64,000 nucleotides of DNA from the NCBI GenBank assembly GCA_023634235.1, contig JAMKCF010000013.1, positions 14,447,705 through 14,511,704 on the forward strand, in the 5' to 3' direction. Under the pieces are notes generated by a model. It made no database searches and had not been told where the DNA came from. It saw nothing but the letters and a program-made list of their open reading frames with translations. The DNA comes from Pisaster brevispinus. Taxonomy: Eukaryota > Echinodermata > Asteroidea > Forcipulatida > Asteriidae. Position numbers and translations under genes: made by a program. Shown one piece after another: positions 22,714 through 35,467 of this stretch; the first letter of the stretch is position 1; each line of letters begins with the position of its first letter.

Positions 22714-25100
22714 TGCTCTCAGAATACATTAAGCTGCCCCCCCCCCCACAACATCTCTGCAAGACTGCCTGGATTGGGTCGTCATTCTCGCTATCGCTCC
22801 TTCATCTTCCCAAAGACGTAAATTAACGTGTATGGACAGGTGCCGTGAGCCAGATACTAGGGTTATTCCAGGGTAGATGGAGTTCATTAGAAAATGCATT
22901 ATTATTATTATTACTATTCCTTTTTGGAAACTTAATATCTTGACATGTGTCTCAGCTTCTTTAGAAAGCAGCCTGAAAAAAAACATTGACAGGGTAATTT
23001 TGTTTGTATTTTCTAGAAAACTGTGACATTTTAATTCTCATGTGAGCCAAACATTTTGAGCAACCAACAAAAATTTACGAGCGGGGGGCATCTAGCTCAG
23101 CCAAGTTCCGCTGTCATGGAGGACAATCCTCTGTGGTAATAATGTGTACCACTTTTCACCGGTTCCCTTCCTCCAGGCCGAGCCGGTCGTTTCGTTAAGT
23201 GATTTCTGCCGGCCAGCGGTGTGGAAATGAGCACCGTTGCCAATGGATTGTCGGTTGTACAATTCACAAGTTATCTGGAAAATATAACAGTTTATAACAT
23301 AACAAATTATCTGGAAAATATAACAGTTTGTGATATTCTTACCAGGGTATAGTCTTCATTCACTCGGCCAGATGTGTGTAAACTGGGGGGCCAATTTCAT
23401 TTTTTTTAAACATGCATAGCTGAGTTTTTTTCATGCTCATTTGCAGAACTTCCATTTCATAAGCATTGATTACCAAAAGCAAAACAACCGTTAGCTTGCT
23501 GGCGGGTCTTACGAGCAGACGCGTGATGCGATAATGCAAATCCAGTGTGAACGGCGCACAGGCGTCATGAAATGTTCTTGATCATTGATGAAATAATACG
23601 CTTCTGCACACTATTCTGCTTTGGTAAGCGCGAACATCTGATTATCGGTGAAACAGTTTTTATGAAATTGGGCTCAGGTACTTGAAGCACATCTAAGTAG
23701 CTGTCTGTAGTTCCTTGTCGGGTAATGGCTCTTTGTAGCAAACCAAATGAACAATCACTTTTACTCAAATAGCCGGTAGAATAATCCGAGTCCAACACAA
23801 CTCCACTCGTTCATTCCCAGCACACAAACATCACATCAATTGAGGTCAAACAATTCCTTGTTAAATTTTAAATGAGACCGTAAATAGGGGGCACTGAACG
23901 ATTTTTGGTTAAAAAACTGTTGGGAGAGTGAGTGTGTTAGTAAGTTAATGAATGTGTGTTTGCATTGTCATCGTTTTTCTGTGAACATCTGTTGAATATC
24001 ATGAAGGTAATGATGCGTCAACTGACACAGTCTTTTAGAAAATTATTGAGGACCCTTTTTTTGTTTTCCTCCTGCAAAATAATGTATGCGCAGACAAGCT
24101 GACTCTGTACCGTATTGTGAAATTGGCAGATTAGAACCCCTTTGTGATAATTGTGCTTTTGAATCTATTATCTTTAAATGCAATTATATATCCTTGTACG
24201 TTCATCATGCACCGAAGAGTGATGACACAACTATGTAATATTTTAGTTTAATCCAGTACTAAAAGTGTCTAGACTTTTCCCTCCAGTATATAAATATGTA
24301 AATTATGCTTTTTTTAATTTCTTGTATTTATTCTCTAAGTTTGTTTGTCTGGCGGAGCAGTTTGAGTTGCCCAGATTATTTGTTGGGGCATTAATCCAAT
24401 AGAGTTTATATATATATATATATATACATGTGTTTTGAGGATGACCCACCAAACTGCTGGGTTCAACTCCTGGGGAAATAGCTCTTGATTTGCAGCCTGT
24501 TAGGCCACAACTGGTGATATTCATCAAGTTAATTCATCGGGGGGGAGAAAGCGATCCACATTCTATGATGTGTGGCAGAAAAATTGAGTGCGCTTGTTCT
24601 GGGTCTTGCGTTACATTCTCCACGCAGCCAATGTTGGCAGGGGGTCAAGCCTGGTAAAGAGAGTACTATAGGGGGACCTGGGAGAGAGCGAGAGAGAGGC
24701 TTCTCAACAGGGTGCCTGGTTACGCTTAGGGTTTGGAATCTTTTTTTTTAAAGAGATAGCGCTGGGTTTTTTTGTTTTTTGTATTTTGAATAATTTCATT
24801 CCCATACTTGAGTTTGCAAAAGACACACTTTTGTACTCTTTGAAATGTTTTTTAAAGTCCACGAAATTTATTAAGACACAATGACATGAGTTCAGTTTGC
24901 TTGCAATGGAAATGAGCAATGGTGATTTGGGATGCTATTTTTTTTCTACTGGGACAGTTTTTCAGATCAAATTTCTCTGCAGGATTGGAACTGGCATGAA
25001 CCTAATAATCAAAGAGTTGATAGATTGAAAATAATCTTGTTATTATTTGTATTTTTGTATATTATTAGTATTTTTGGGTAATGTTTTTGTTCTATCAATC
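22714..25100. other. Gene-free stretch
   Basis: It includes a direct duplication of about 35 bp at 23268-23330 ('ttatctggaaaatataacag' twice) and a TA run at 24408-24426. Nothing coding is recognised. Confidence 0.45.
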
Positions 25101-25109
25101 AGTACAGAA

Positions 25110-25300
25110 TTCAAACTGGTCTCTCGTAACCAGGCACCTTAGGTAGTCCAGTAAGACATCTGCTCTAGAATTGCAGGGGTCCTGGGGTTAGAATCCCACC
25201 CTGAGTACTCATGTTTGTGGATTGTTTTGTTCGGCAGGAGTCGGGGGGGGGGGGGGGGAAAGCAATGAGTATACAAGTGCTTACCACACATCGGTTGAAG
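25110..25300 (+). mobile_element. tRNA-headed SINE copy ('ctctagaat' family)
   Basis: It has 'gtccagtaagacatctgctc' and 'ggggttagaatccc' (B box-like), followed by a G run. Copies on the other strand are at 43790-44040 and 44160-44480; another plus-strand copy starts near 27240. Confidence 0.6.
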
Positions 25301-25469
25301 GTTAAAAGAATTATCATGTATTGTGTCTTCAAAGGCTGATACAGACCTGAGGCTTCATTTTAATACTTGAGTGTCAGAGACGGAGTTTCTTGATGGGCAT
25401 TCTTCTTTTTTTTATTGTGCTATGCAATACTAACACACACAAAATGTGTTTGAGAACCATGTGTCCAAG

Positions 25470-25658
25470 ACCCAAGCTGCTCAAGCACAACAAAAGTAGC
25501 TAAGCACATAACCATTTTGCTTACCAGAATATGGTTACCAGCCAAAATGCAATGTCACATGTCCCAATTTCGGCTGGTATCCTGCTTCATTTTGCTTAGC
25601 AGAAAGATTTTTTAAAACAGTGCATTTTCTGCCGAAGCTGCTGTATGAAGTTGGGCCG
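25470..25658. mobile_element. Palindromic MITE, about 190 bp (AGCTGCTTAAGC family)
   Basis: It has the family order: 'gctgctcaagcacaac', 'ttaccagaatatggttacca', 'gctggtatcctgcttc', 'cttagcagaaa', 'gctgctgtatgaagttgggc'. The two ends are inverted copies of each other. Confidence 0.75.
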
Positions 25659-27239
25659 TGTTATCAAAAGACAGCGTGCTGAACTATCAAGGCACTGCAA
25701 CCTAATGTAATGGAGTTCTGGAACCTTTGGAATGTCACTTAAAATACATTGAGAATCCGGCATTCCATAAGCTGAAGCATTTCTAGTATTTCTTACTCAA
25801 GTGTTTCGTAGAAATGGGTTAGAGTTTAAGGATTCTGTCCCAGGAGGCAGTTTACTGGCAACCAGGTCAGGGCATGTTTCAGTTTTATGCATACTTTTAT
25901 TGGGGATGTTAAAGACTGTCGCAAATATCTCTCTTGTGCCTCTGAAGTGATTCCTGTTTGCTTGCACTGCAGTTGGTTGCATAGAAAAACTAGCCCTCTT
26001 GTGACATTAGGCCTTATTATTTAAACATGAAGGCACTTCTTTTTAATTGCTTGCCATGATGGTACTTATAGTTATTGCTGGAATACTTTGATTGTTTGTG
26101 ATGATTGTTAAGCATGTGTAACCCACCAGTTGTTACTTCCCGTTGAGGTTTCAGTCATGCTTAAAAAATAATATATTGGCACTTTCTACATTTCAAAATA
26201 TTACACATGCAGAAGATTGTTTTTGTTTGGTGGTTATTTTTACTTGATTCAATGAAGGTCTTTTCGCTCTCAATTTTTGTGTTTTTCGTCTTATGAGGCC
26301 AAAAAAAAACAACCCTCATTTATGAGATACAGGAGTGCTTGATTGATGTGATGTCATCATCAACTGTTGTAATGTCATCATCAGTTGTTGGGACGTCACT
26401 GAATGGCATGTTGTCATCACTGCATGCACACTCACAGTCCAGTTTGAAGTACTAAAATTTATATAATAATTAAGAATTCACTGGGTTTTTTATTTCTGTC
26501 CAGTACTCAGTAACCAGAAGTAAAGTGTGCTGTGTAAAAATTGAAGATTAGCAAGTGGTGGGGTTTTTTTTAGGCGGCTTTTCCTGCGAATAACTGATGT
26601 ATTTACACAAACTTTTTTTGTAGAGGTCAGGAAAATTTGTCCAATTGAAAGTGCTAACAAGTTCCAATCTTGAGTACAGTATTAATTAATTCTGAGATAA
26701 TTGTTTTTCATTAATTATGTTAGTTGAAAATGTTGTTGATAATGGTTTTCAGGGGTGGGGGGGGTGTATTATTTTTTATTTATGTATTTTGACACTAACG
26801 GGCAGAGAGGCCAGAAGCACCTGGTTTTTATGACGTCTATGTATGTTTGTTATTTTCTAATGCACTAAGGAGGGAAAAAAACCTGTATATTAATAATGGC
26901 GATGAGGCTTTTGACTGTAAAACATGTTCTGTGGTCACCATTTAAAAAAAACTTCATATTATGTAATAATGGTGAACATTAATGTTACTATATATAAAGT
27001 ATTAGAGTTATTAAATATGTTAATTGATTACTGATAATTAATGCTGTTGAATGGTTCTTCCTTAATCCTTTGTCCTTGTGTTTTGAGAGATTTGTCCCGG
27101 CTGACGATTTGTACGGAACGGTCGCTTGACGAACATTTTTTTATGGATTTATGAATGCATTTATGAATATGTTATATTTACGCTTAACTCCATCCAAACG
27201 AAGAATTATTGTAGGCATCTTTTTTAGTTTTTAACCGAT

Positions 27240-27385
27240 ATTCCAGCGTTCTAAAATTTATGTAAACATTTGCTTTGGGATAAAGAATACTATTTTTGTT
27301 TTACCCACACCTGACTGCCTCTAGCTACCAGGTGAGCTTGGTGGTCTGGCAGTAAGACATCTCTGCTCTAGAATGACATGTGATT
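27240..27385 (+). mobile_element. Partial tRNA-headed SINE copy
   Basis: 'aaagaatactatttttgttttacccac' and 'ctagctaccaggtgagcttg' then 'gtaagacatctctgctctag' match the family seen at 43790-44480 in reverse. Confidence 0.5.
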
Positions 27386-27689
27386 TGTCAGGAGATTTTT
27401 CTGATTGCAAGACTTGTTTACTGATCTCCCTGCACCTTCAGATTTTCTTGAAAGGGGCAAACTTTCTTTCACAGAGATGAAAAGACATGGCCCTTGTTAT
27501 GACCAGACCTTCATGATTTCTATTTGAAATGGTGTGTACAGTCAGTTTTTTAAGTCGATCTGTGGTGATCGTTAAGTATGCAACTTCTCAGCTGAAAGAC
27601 TTTCTCATCTTCTTGTACTTATACAACAGTGCAAATGGAAAAACTGAGAAAAAAGACAAACTGGGCACAACAAGTTCTGTGTGTGGGAC

Positions 27690-27835
27690 TCAGATTTCAC
27701 AAAGCAGCGAGATTCATCTTAACATGAGCCGTCAATATCACCACAGCGGTTTTGTATCGCGGCATCACACTTTGCTTAGCAGTTAAGATTGGTTCGCGAC
27801 TTTTTGTGCAATCGATCCCTGGACCAATTTTTCTC
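27690..27835. mobile_element. Palindromic MITE-like copy (CATCTTAAGATGAGTTG family)
   Basis: It begins 'agatttcacaaagcagcgag' and carries 'cttaacatgagccgtcaata' and 'cacactttgcttagcagtta', matching 57731-57875 in order. Confidence 0.65.
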
Positions 27836-27964
27836 AAAGCTACATGCCTTGATCATACAGTGTTGACAGTGAATTGGCTGAACTTTCCATGGCTGGTGGT
27901 TCTCCTCACAGCTTTACACTATTCCCTCGTAATAAACCAACAGGGAAACTGACAGGGTAAATTT

Positions 27965-28180
27965 GTTAAAAATTATTTTGGGTTGAACGAGGTTGTATCT
28001 TAAACTCGGCTGTGATCCCTGGCTATACGGCAGTTACAGGTTGTATGGCTTCTGACTGGCAACCCTCGAACAAAGATATTGACAAAATTGGAAGACCGTT
28101 GGCATGTTAATCTGGAGGTCACAGGTTCAAATCCCGCTCTAGTCAATTTCTTTCATTGTTCAACCCAAAATTGTGTTTTT
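27965..28180 (+). mobile_element. tRNA-headed SINE copy
   Basis: It has 'ggaggtcacaggttcaaatc' (B box) and flanks 'attttgggttgaacga...gttcaacccaaaattgtg' that form an inverted repeat around the element. It is the same family as 4245-4445 and 4560-4800. Confidence 0.6.
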
Positions 28181-28189
28181 ATAAAAATC

Positions 28190-30839
28190 TACAAAATGTT
28201 TACATTTTATGTCATCAATTTGTTTAATTCAAGGCTGAAGAAACTATGTCTTTTGTCGTGCTTGTTCCTAAACAGAACAGCAGAGTTTCTTGTGTGAACA
28301 AAAAAGGGAAAAGCATCTATTATTTAGTGCACCTTGAGCAGGTAAAAAAAAAAAAAAAAAACTTTCATTACATGTGTATTCCACTAGAAAAAAGCTGCCG
28401 TTAGCTGTAAAGAACACGATTAATGGTTTTCTTAAAAAGCAGTTTGGCGTTGCCCACGTAGGAATGTGATACAATGATACAGATATTATTTCCCTTCCCA
28501 CGCGGGACATCAAAATGTAGATGGACATCGGTAATTCAGGAAAATAATAAATCCAACGAAGAGTTGGTTGACTGATTCGGAAATAAGACGTGTCGGAAAC
28601 CTTATGGCGACGACTTCTCCGTTACCGATAATGAGGTCCGCCACTCTTTGTAATTAACTGTCTTCTTTTTTCTATCCGAGGGGCTGATAATGAGAGTTGA
28701 GAACTAAGGGGCTAAGATATCTTGGGGATGATCTTTGTTTTGTTGGAGAGAGACCCAGAGGGAGAGAATCAAGTCAGGAGTGTGTAGAGGAAAAGGTCAG
28801 TTGTCATTAATAGAGATGATCTGTAATTTTCCCAATTTCAATTTTGTTGTTGGTGGGGTTTTTTTTCTTTCTTTTTTTCAAAGAGATGGTGCAGCACTAA
28901 GAAGCTTGTTCAGAAATAATCCAAAGGTGTCCAGACAAAGCTTATAGCCACTCCATCTCATGGATTTGCTAGAATGTGATGAATCACTGTATTAACTGTA
29001 CCCCCAAGTTCACACTCTGCTTGTACGAGGCCGGCCATATATGTATCTGACTAAGAGGATTGAGTGATCACAGAGTGAAGTATTTCAATAGATTCAGAAT
29101 ATGCTTCTGACGAAACACCGTGTTACATACGAAGTGTGGAGTGTAGGCACTTAACACAATGTGGATTTATTCATGTCCACATGGTGTTTTGTACAGCGCT
29201 GACGTTTTTTTTCCTTTTTCTTAAGAGCACAGATCAGAGGAATGTCCGCGGAGTGTATGCAAACACAGAGCTGTGTGTGTAAAGGGCCATGTCACATGAG
29301 GCAGTTTACAGGCAACCAGTTCCAGGCAATCTCCAAGAGTTCCCATTTTAGTTTTCTCATTATCTTCTAGGCGATGGTGAGTTACAGCTAGAAGAATGTC
29401 TCTTGCGATACCAAAGTGTTGCTTGCGCGTGCAGTGAAGCTGGTTGCCTCCAAGTTGCCTGAATCAATTGCCCTGTGTAGCATGGCCTCTAAGTTGTACA
29501 ACAATTTATCATTTTTCAGAATGTACAAAATTGTTATGAAATTTCCACAAGTTTGATCCATGTTTGTTGAGTGAATGCACAGGGCGACTCTCGCTAATGC
29601 AATGTCTGCCATAGAATGGCCCTGTTTTCCTCACAGCATCATTAGTGCACGATACACAGTGCACATTACGTAAGCATAACATCTGGGACCCATTTCATAA
29701 CTCTGCTTACCATGGAATTTTGTGCTTACAGCCCGTATAATCGCATGCTTCATAGGGCACCATAAGCACAGAATTCCGCAGTAAGCAGAGCCATGAAATT
29801 GGACCCAGGGTACACGTGTACATGTACTCCTCCAAACAAAAGGCTGTGTCATACATTAATAATGTACTAACATTTTTGCTATATTCATATTGAGTTTTTG
29901 GAAAAGAATTATAATTGTTTATTTACATTTGCTAAGAACAAAGTCAGAGGTTAAAATTGTCAGAACGCTCCATTCACAAACAGGGTCTAGCGTCGTAGTA
30001 ATTACATGTAGTTGCATTTTGTGTCCTTACCCAGCCCAGTGTATTATATTCAAAGTCTCGTCTATGTGGTCATCAATTCCGGGGGGTTTTCTCGGAACTG
30101 ATACAAAAAGTGTACAACTGTAAATATATAAAACACAAAGTCAGAACTATGCACTTCTGGAGGGGTATTTTATGAGATAATTTGAAGATTTCTTCAAGTC
30201 AGATATTTTCTCGATGGGTGCAGTTTCATTGTGTGATATCTGTATTATTCTCTAGCTGCTTTTACAAAACCCTATTTAATCTTGGGAGAAATAATAGTAT
30301 TTTAAAGATAGCATTGATGTTCTACATTTGGAGTTAAATTCCACCTGTTGGTTGTGTGTTTTGTATCTGTGTATCAGATTTAAAACAAACATAATTGTAT
30401 TTTTTAACTGATGTACTTTTCCTCTGATTTATTTAAATGGTAATTAATGGGTTACCTTGGAACTTGTAGCGAGAAAACTTGATTCCTCCAAATGGAGTTC
30501 CACAACATTGTGATGTAATATATAAGCATGCATCAGTGATGCGCTGCGCCTGTTGAAACTATTTTGAATGAATTATATTTCGGGGAGACTGTATTTACGG
30601 GAAAGGGTAATATGGGGGTTGCGTTTTTTTTGTTTTGTGGGTTTTTTTTCGCTCAGGTTACTGGCCGATATTCAAGTGCGTAATATGGATGTATGTACAG
30701 GCTGTATGTTGGTTGCCCGTTTGTTGTTTTTGTTTTCAAATAAATTTATAGTACTTTATGAACATTTAGGTTTCTTCCCGAATTTCAAATATTGGCTGAT
30801 TAACTTTTCTTTATTGCAAGTAAGGGAAACAATTATATA
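28190..30839. other. Gene-free stretch with one palindromic element
   Basis: A short palindromic element lies at 29685-29808 ('gggacccatttcataactct...gccatgaaattggaccca', with 'gcttac' and 'gtaagc' arms). Nothing coding is recognised. Confidence 0.5.
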
Positions 30840-31318
30840 GGGCTGGTTTCCTGCTCATAAAATTAACAGTTTCCCATTCTATTAGTAGTAACCAGTTAAC
30901 CCTTCTTTGTGCATTATTTGATGCAATCTTTGCCTGGTTTCCCGCTGTTAAAGTAGAAACCATCTAACTCTTGTACTTTATTATACCTACTGTCTGTAAC
31001 TGGTTTCCTGTTGTAAGAGCAGAGACCAGCTAACCCTCTTGCAATGTGTATTGCAATCTTTGGCTGGTTTCCCGTTAAAAGAGTAGAGACCTGCTAAACC
31101 TCATGCACTATGCATTGCAATCTTTGGCTGGTTTCCCGTTGAAACAGTAGAGACCAGCTAACTCTAATGCACTATGTATTGTAATCTATGGCTGGTTTCC
31201 CGTTGAAACAGTAGAGACCAGCTACTTCTCATGTACTGTGTATTGCAATCTGCCTGGTTTCCCGCTAAAAGAGTAGTGACCAGCTAACCCTAATACACTA
31301 CATTGTAAGGCTGGTTGT
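30840..31318. repeat. Tandem repeat, about 7-8 copies of a 62-64 bp unit
   Basis: The unit is 'gctggtttcccgttgaaaca', then 'gtagagaccagcta', then 'cactatgtattgcaatcttt'. Unit starts at 31062, 31126, 31190 and 31252 give the period. Each unit contains GCTGGT...ACCAGC about 25 nt apart, so single strands could form a row of small hairpins. Confidence 0.9.
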
Positions 31319-33780
31319 CTGTTCTTATAAACAAGTTTAATAGCATAATTTCATTATATTATTCCCAACTGACTGTACTTGTAAGCACCTACATATGTTT
31401 ACATCTGAGATGTTGTATTAAAAGATGAAAAAGAAGGACTCAAAGTTGTTTCTTATGTGTATCTTTTATTCATGTTTGGTGTACGATTCTACACAGTAAG
31501 TGTACAAGAAGGGAACAAAACAAATGAATAATATCAAACATTTAATACTCTTGGACCGTAGGCCTACGAATACATCAAAAGAAGTTGACTTTGTCAAGAC
31601 TTTGTCAAATTCCATTTTGGGGCCGAACAAAAATTTACAAATATTTCCACCTACATAGACTGTTTCACTGCACATACATGTCATATTTGATGTTGAAAGA
31701 ATTCATTGCTACTTGCTAATTGTATTGTAAAGAATTAATTAAGGCACAAGATCAGCAGATATATATATAGATGTATTCAAAACAAAGCTACGCTTACATT
31801 ACAAGATTGTCAAATTTAAAGAAAAGCTAAACTAACAATAGAGTGAAAATACTGAAAAATAAATGCGTTTTGTTTGGACAAAAAATAAAGCGGCTTGTAA
31901 AACCAAGGAGAAATATAATTTGCAAACGGATTGCAACATTCATATAAAACATTGTGACTGTCATTATATATATTCAAAACAAGCTACAAGTACAATCCAA
32001 GATTGAAAAACTTAAAGAAAAGCTAACCTAACAATAAAGAGAACAAATTTGAGATATAAATGTTTGGAAAAAATATAGCAGCTTGTAAAACAAGGCAAAA
32101 TATAATTTGAGAACACATTGCAACATTCTTACAAAGTTTTGTGACTCATTTTATGTCAAACAAAATATTACTGTTTTCACCTGGGAGGCAGCATGAACTC
32201 TCAGCCGTGTCACCTTGTTCCAGGGCATTTTCTGGCAGGCAAGATGCTACTGATCATTATAAGAAATCTTAATTTGTTATTGTAATTGCCATAACAGCCC
32301 CCCTAACTTTCTTAATACCAAAGGTAGGTAAAAAAATCGTAAGGTGCAATCTCCATACAAATGTAAGACTTTGTGCAATTCTTTTCCATTGAACTGTGTA
32401 CAAATCATGCCTGCAGAAAGAACGGGCTCTGTGGCTCTTGTAAACAAGTGATGTCACGGGGTCACATGGTCTTTGGAATTCTATTCAAATATACGCCAAA
32501 ATAAAACGTCGCAATTTCATTGAAGTACACGTATAGGACAGCTTTGAATTGCAAACAGTTGATTCTGTACACAGGTAATAAACCTCTGTTCTTGAGCCAA
32601 ACTTTCTGTGAAAAACCACAGAGCAAAGGTGGATAAACACACTGCGAGTACATGACCTCTGAAATCTCACATAACCTCTTACATTTTATAGTTCTCTTAA
32701 AACAATAACAGATAACTCGTCTTTTTAAGCAGAGAAATAAGGGAAAATGATTAATGCTGCAAACCTGTTCCAACTGACATGATTGAAAAACTCTTGGGGT
32801 TCATTCCATGAAGTTACCATAATTCCTTTAAGGGCGACTGTCATCATGATCATAGCAGGCTGGTGACTGTACATGAAATATGAACTGCGTGCGCTGGCCT
32901 TCGCATCTCAAAGAGCGCCATCTTTGTCTTGTGATGTGACGCCCAGCGTGTGCGCATACAGTAACTGGGTTAGAGTTCAAAACTTCATGTACAGCCACTG
33001 TCCCACGTTGAGTCAGGGGGCCAAATCCACAGCGCTGTTTCACTTTTGCACTTCACTTTACGCAGACAAATATGTTAAAACATTCAAGGTAACTTTCACA
33101 TGATCGGCCATGAAATTTGTCCGCACTTTTTATGACAAGTGTGCATTGCCAATGGATTTTTTTGTTTGTCTCATTAATTTACAATAGACAATCACTGGAT
33201 GGTTTGTGTACCGGTATGCCTTTTCCCACATAAAAAATAAAATAAAATTAGCAGCTATGGAATTCACCCTTGAATTCTACAATCAAATATAGATGTAACA
33301 ATTATTTTATGACGTACAAAACCAGAAAACTTATTTAAGCCTCATTCACTTCCAACACTACTCAAAATGACTCACATTTGCATTCCACATTAAATAACAT
33401 CGTCCGTCAGATCAAGACCAGGTTAGCATCATTGCTTACTTTAAAAAGAAATGCAGCATGGGGTGAAAAAAAAAACGCCCAGCCAAGGTTATGGAACCAG
33501 AGAAGGGGAGTTTGTTTTCATTCAGAGACGACAGTTAATAGTGTCCATGCCTGTATGGTTAACATATACTGTCATAAACAATCACACTAAGAGTCAATAA
33601 ACAATGTAACAACTAGGTGGTGTTACATTGTGTACTGATCGGAGAATACTGACCCAAGTTGGAGGAGAAGGTTTTTATCACTGGGCATGGTTTTTACGGT
33701 GTTTATATTCCATTCAACAAAAAAAGGAATTTGTATTTCATCAAAGTCAAAGGAATAATACAACAATACATTACATGTAA
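31319..33780. other. Gene-free stretch, AT-rich, with duplicated segments
   Basis: About 200 bp around 31765-31950 is repeated at 31970-32150 ('attcaaaacaa', 'aaagaaaagctaa', 'ctaacaata'). 32180-32450 resembles 39200-39460 ('ggcaggcaagatgctac', 'gtgcaatctc', 'gtgtacaaatc'), and a short inverted copy is at 40365-40430. Part may be 3' untranslated or flanking sequence of THOP1. Confidence 0.45.
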
Positions 33781-33782
33781 CA

Positions 33783-34660
33783 GTCAAGCTTTGATAAAAT
33801 GAACACTGTTATAAAAAGTTCTGCTTATAAAAAGTACATTCTGAAGCCCCTCAATCTCATTTCTGCTTTGTGTTACTTTGTTTTGCTGTCCTCTTGTAAC
33901 AACGTTCCTGTTATAAAGAGGTAATTTGGCCAGTCCCATCAGCCTTGTTATAACGAGAGTCGACTGTATAAAGGTTTTTGGATGAGTTCATTTATTGTGT
34001 TCTCTAGTTTTCAATGGACACGCATTTTAAGCAGCCTGTGAAGATTTCATCTAATTCGTTGGTCCTTACCCAACAATACGATTTAGTTTTTATAGCCATA
34101 AACTACGTTAAGCTAAAGTATTTGAAGAAACGGAATCGCACGCACGTAAAACATATGGTTGGAAACAACTGCCTAGAAGTTAAAATACGTGCAAGACTTG
34201 CACAGTCTATACAAAAACAAGAAAAAAGTTTGTAAGGAATTTTCTTGCTCGCAGTGAGTGCTTAATTGCATATGGCAGACAAAACATGTAACTGATTTGG
34301 TAATCTTCAAATTCTGTCTTCTTTTACTTTGATAGTATTTCTGACAGAACTAAATGTCACTGGAAGATTGGTGCTGGTATGAACTTTGTACTAACCAGTG
34401 AGCTTGCAGATTTGAAACTAATTGGTTTTTGTTTCGATGATAGAGTGTACAATTATGAAACTCCTGTTGTATTCTTCCTGAAAGAAACCGGGTCACTGGA
34501 AATGGCCAACTTGACCTTTTTATAACATGAACGTTGTTATAAGAGGACAGCAAAACAAAGAAACATGAAGCAGAAATGAGATTCGGGGGGGGGGGGGCTT
34601 CAGATTGCACTCTTTATAAGCAGAACCTCTCTATAGTGTGCGCTTTATAACTGTATCCAA
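33783..34660. mobile_element. Non-autonomous DNA transposon with inverted arms of about 160 bp
   Basis: The left arm 33783-33941 ('agttctgcttataaaaagta', 'ctgaagcccc', 'ttgttttgctgtcctcttg', 'cgttcctgttataaagagg') is matched in reverse by about 34490-34655. About 550 bp lie between. 'gttataacgagagtcgactg' near 33950 is the kind of end seen in pogo/Tigger elements. No transposase ORF is seen. Confidence 0.65.
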
Positions 34661-34712
34661 TTAGATTATGTCATACATTGTCATTAAGAGGCCTTGGGCA
34701 TACACTGCCCAA

Positions 34713-34905
34713 GGCCCAATTTCACAGAGCAGCTTTTAAGCACAAAATTAAGCCAAGCACAAAATGATTTTGCTTACCACTAAAAAGTTACCAGCCAAAA
34801 CACCATGATCATGGGTAAAATATCTGACTGGTGTCCTGCTTTTGTTTTGCTAAGCTGAAACATTTTAAGCAACATTTTCTGCTTAAGCAGCTCTATGAAA
34901 TTGCG
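34713..34905. mobile_element. Palindromic MITE (AGCTGCTTAAGC family)
   Basis: It runs from 'ggcccaatttcacagagcag' to 'cttaagcagctctatgaaat' with 'ttaccactaaaaagttacca' inside. Confidence 0.8.
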
Positions 34906-35383
34906 CACAGTACTTTCTGTGTGTGAACTATGGGAATTTGTTTGCACTTATATTTCCACCACATCACAATGAAAAATAAACGAGGAAACATTTTTGCACG
35001 TCTCCCCGAGGTCACACTTACCAATCTCTCCTTCAACCCAGCACAATTCCAAGGCCGTTATTTCTGACCGGTAAACAACTTGCAACTTGATCTTCAGTGG
35101 ATGTTTGTCACTGGTACTCTTTGCACATTGTGTGTAAACACGGGTATGGGAAAGCTTTAACAGAGACAATAGTCGCATGGGAACCGGTGATTTTCTCCAT
35201 GTGCCGGTGGCACAAAGCCTGCCCTCTATCCGACCAAACGTTATATTAAATACAAAATTCTTTACCTGGTTACTCTTTACCAACGGAATAATAAGTAGAA
35301 ACTATAGATGCATGGGAACCAGTTATATTCCATGTGAAGCCTGCCCTCGACCTGCCTCGCTCAGAACGGATTGCTGTGTCGGT

Positions 35384-35467
35384 TTACACTTTCAAGCCTT
35401 TGCTGATCAGGAAAGACTCTTGCTGTGGCTCCCGTCCCAGGAAGTTCTTTAGCATATCGATGGCATC
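35384..35467 (-). CDS. THOP1: THOP1 exon 17, stop codon
   Basis: Acceptor cttcctgaacag; 27 codons plus [30 protein letters not shown]. This is the family C-terminus (D-MLxxFLGREPxxxxFLxSKGL). It lies 1.35 kb downstream of exon 16 in the transcript. No clear poly(A) signal could be assigned; AATAAA motifs are common in the AT-rich DNA beyond it. Confidence 0.95.
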   Translation of the reverse strand, partial: DAIDMLKNFLGREPQQESFLISKGLKV

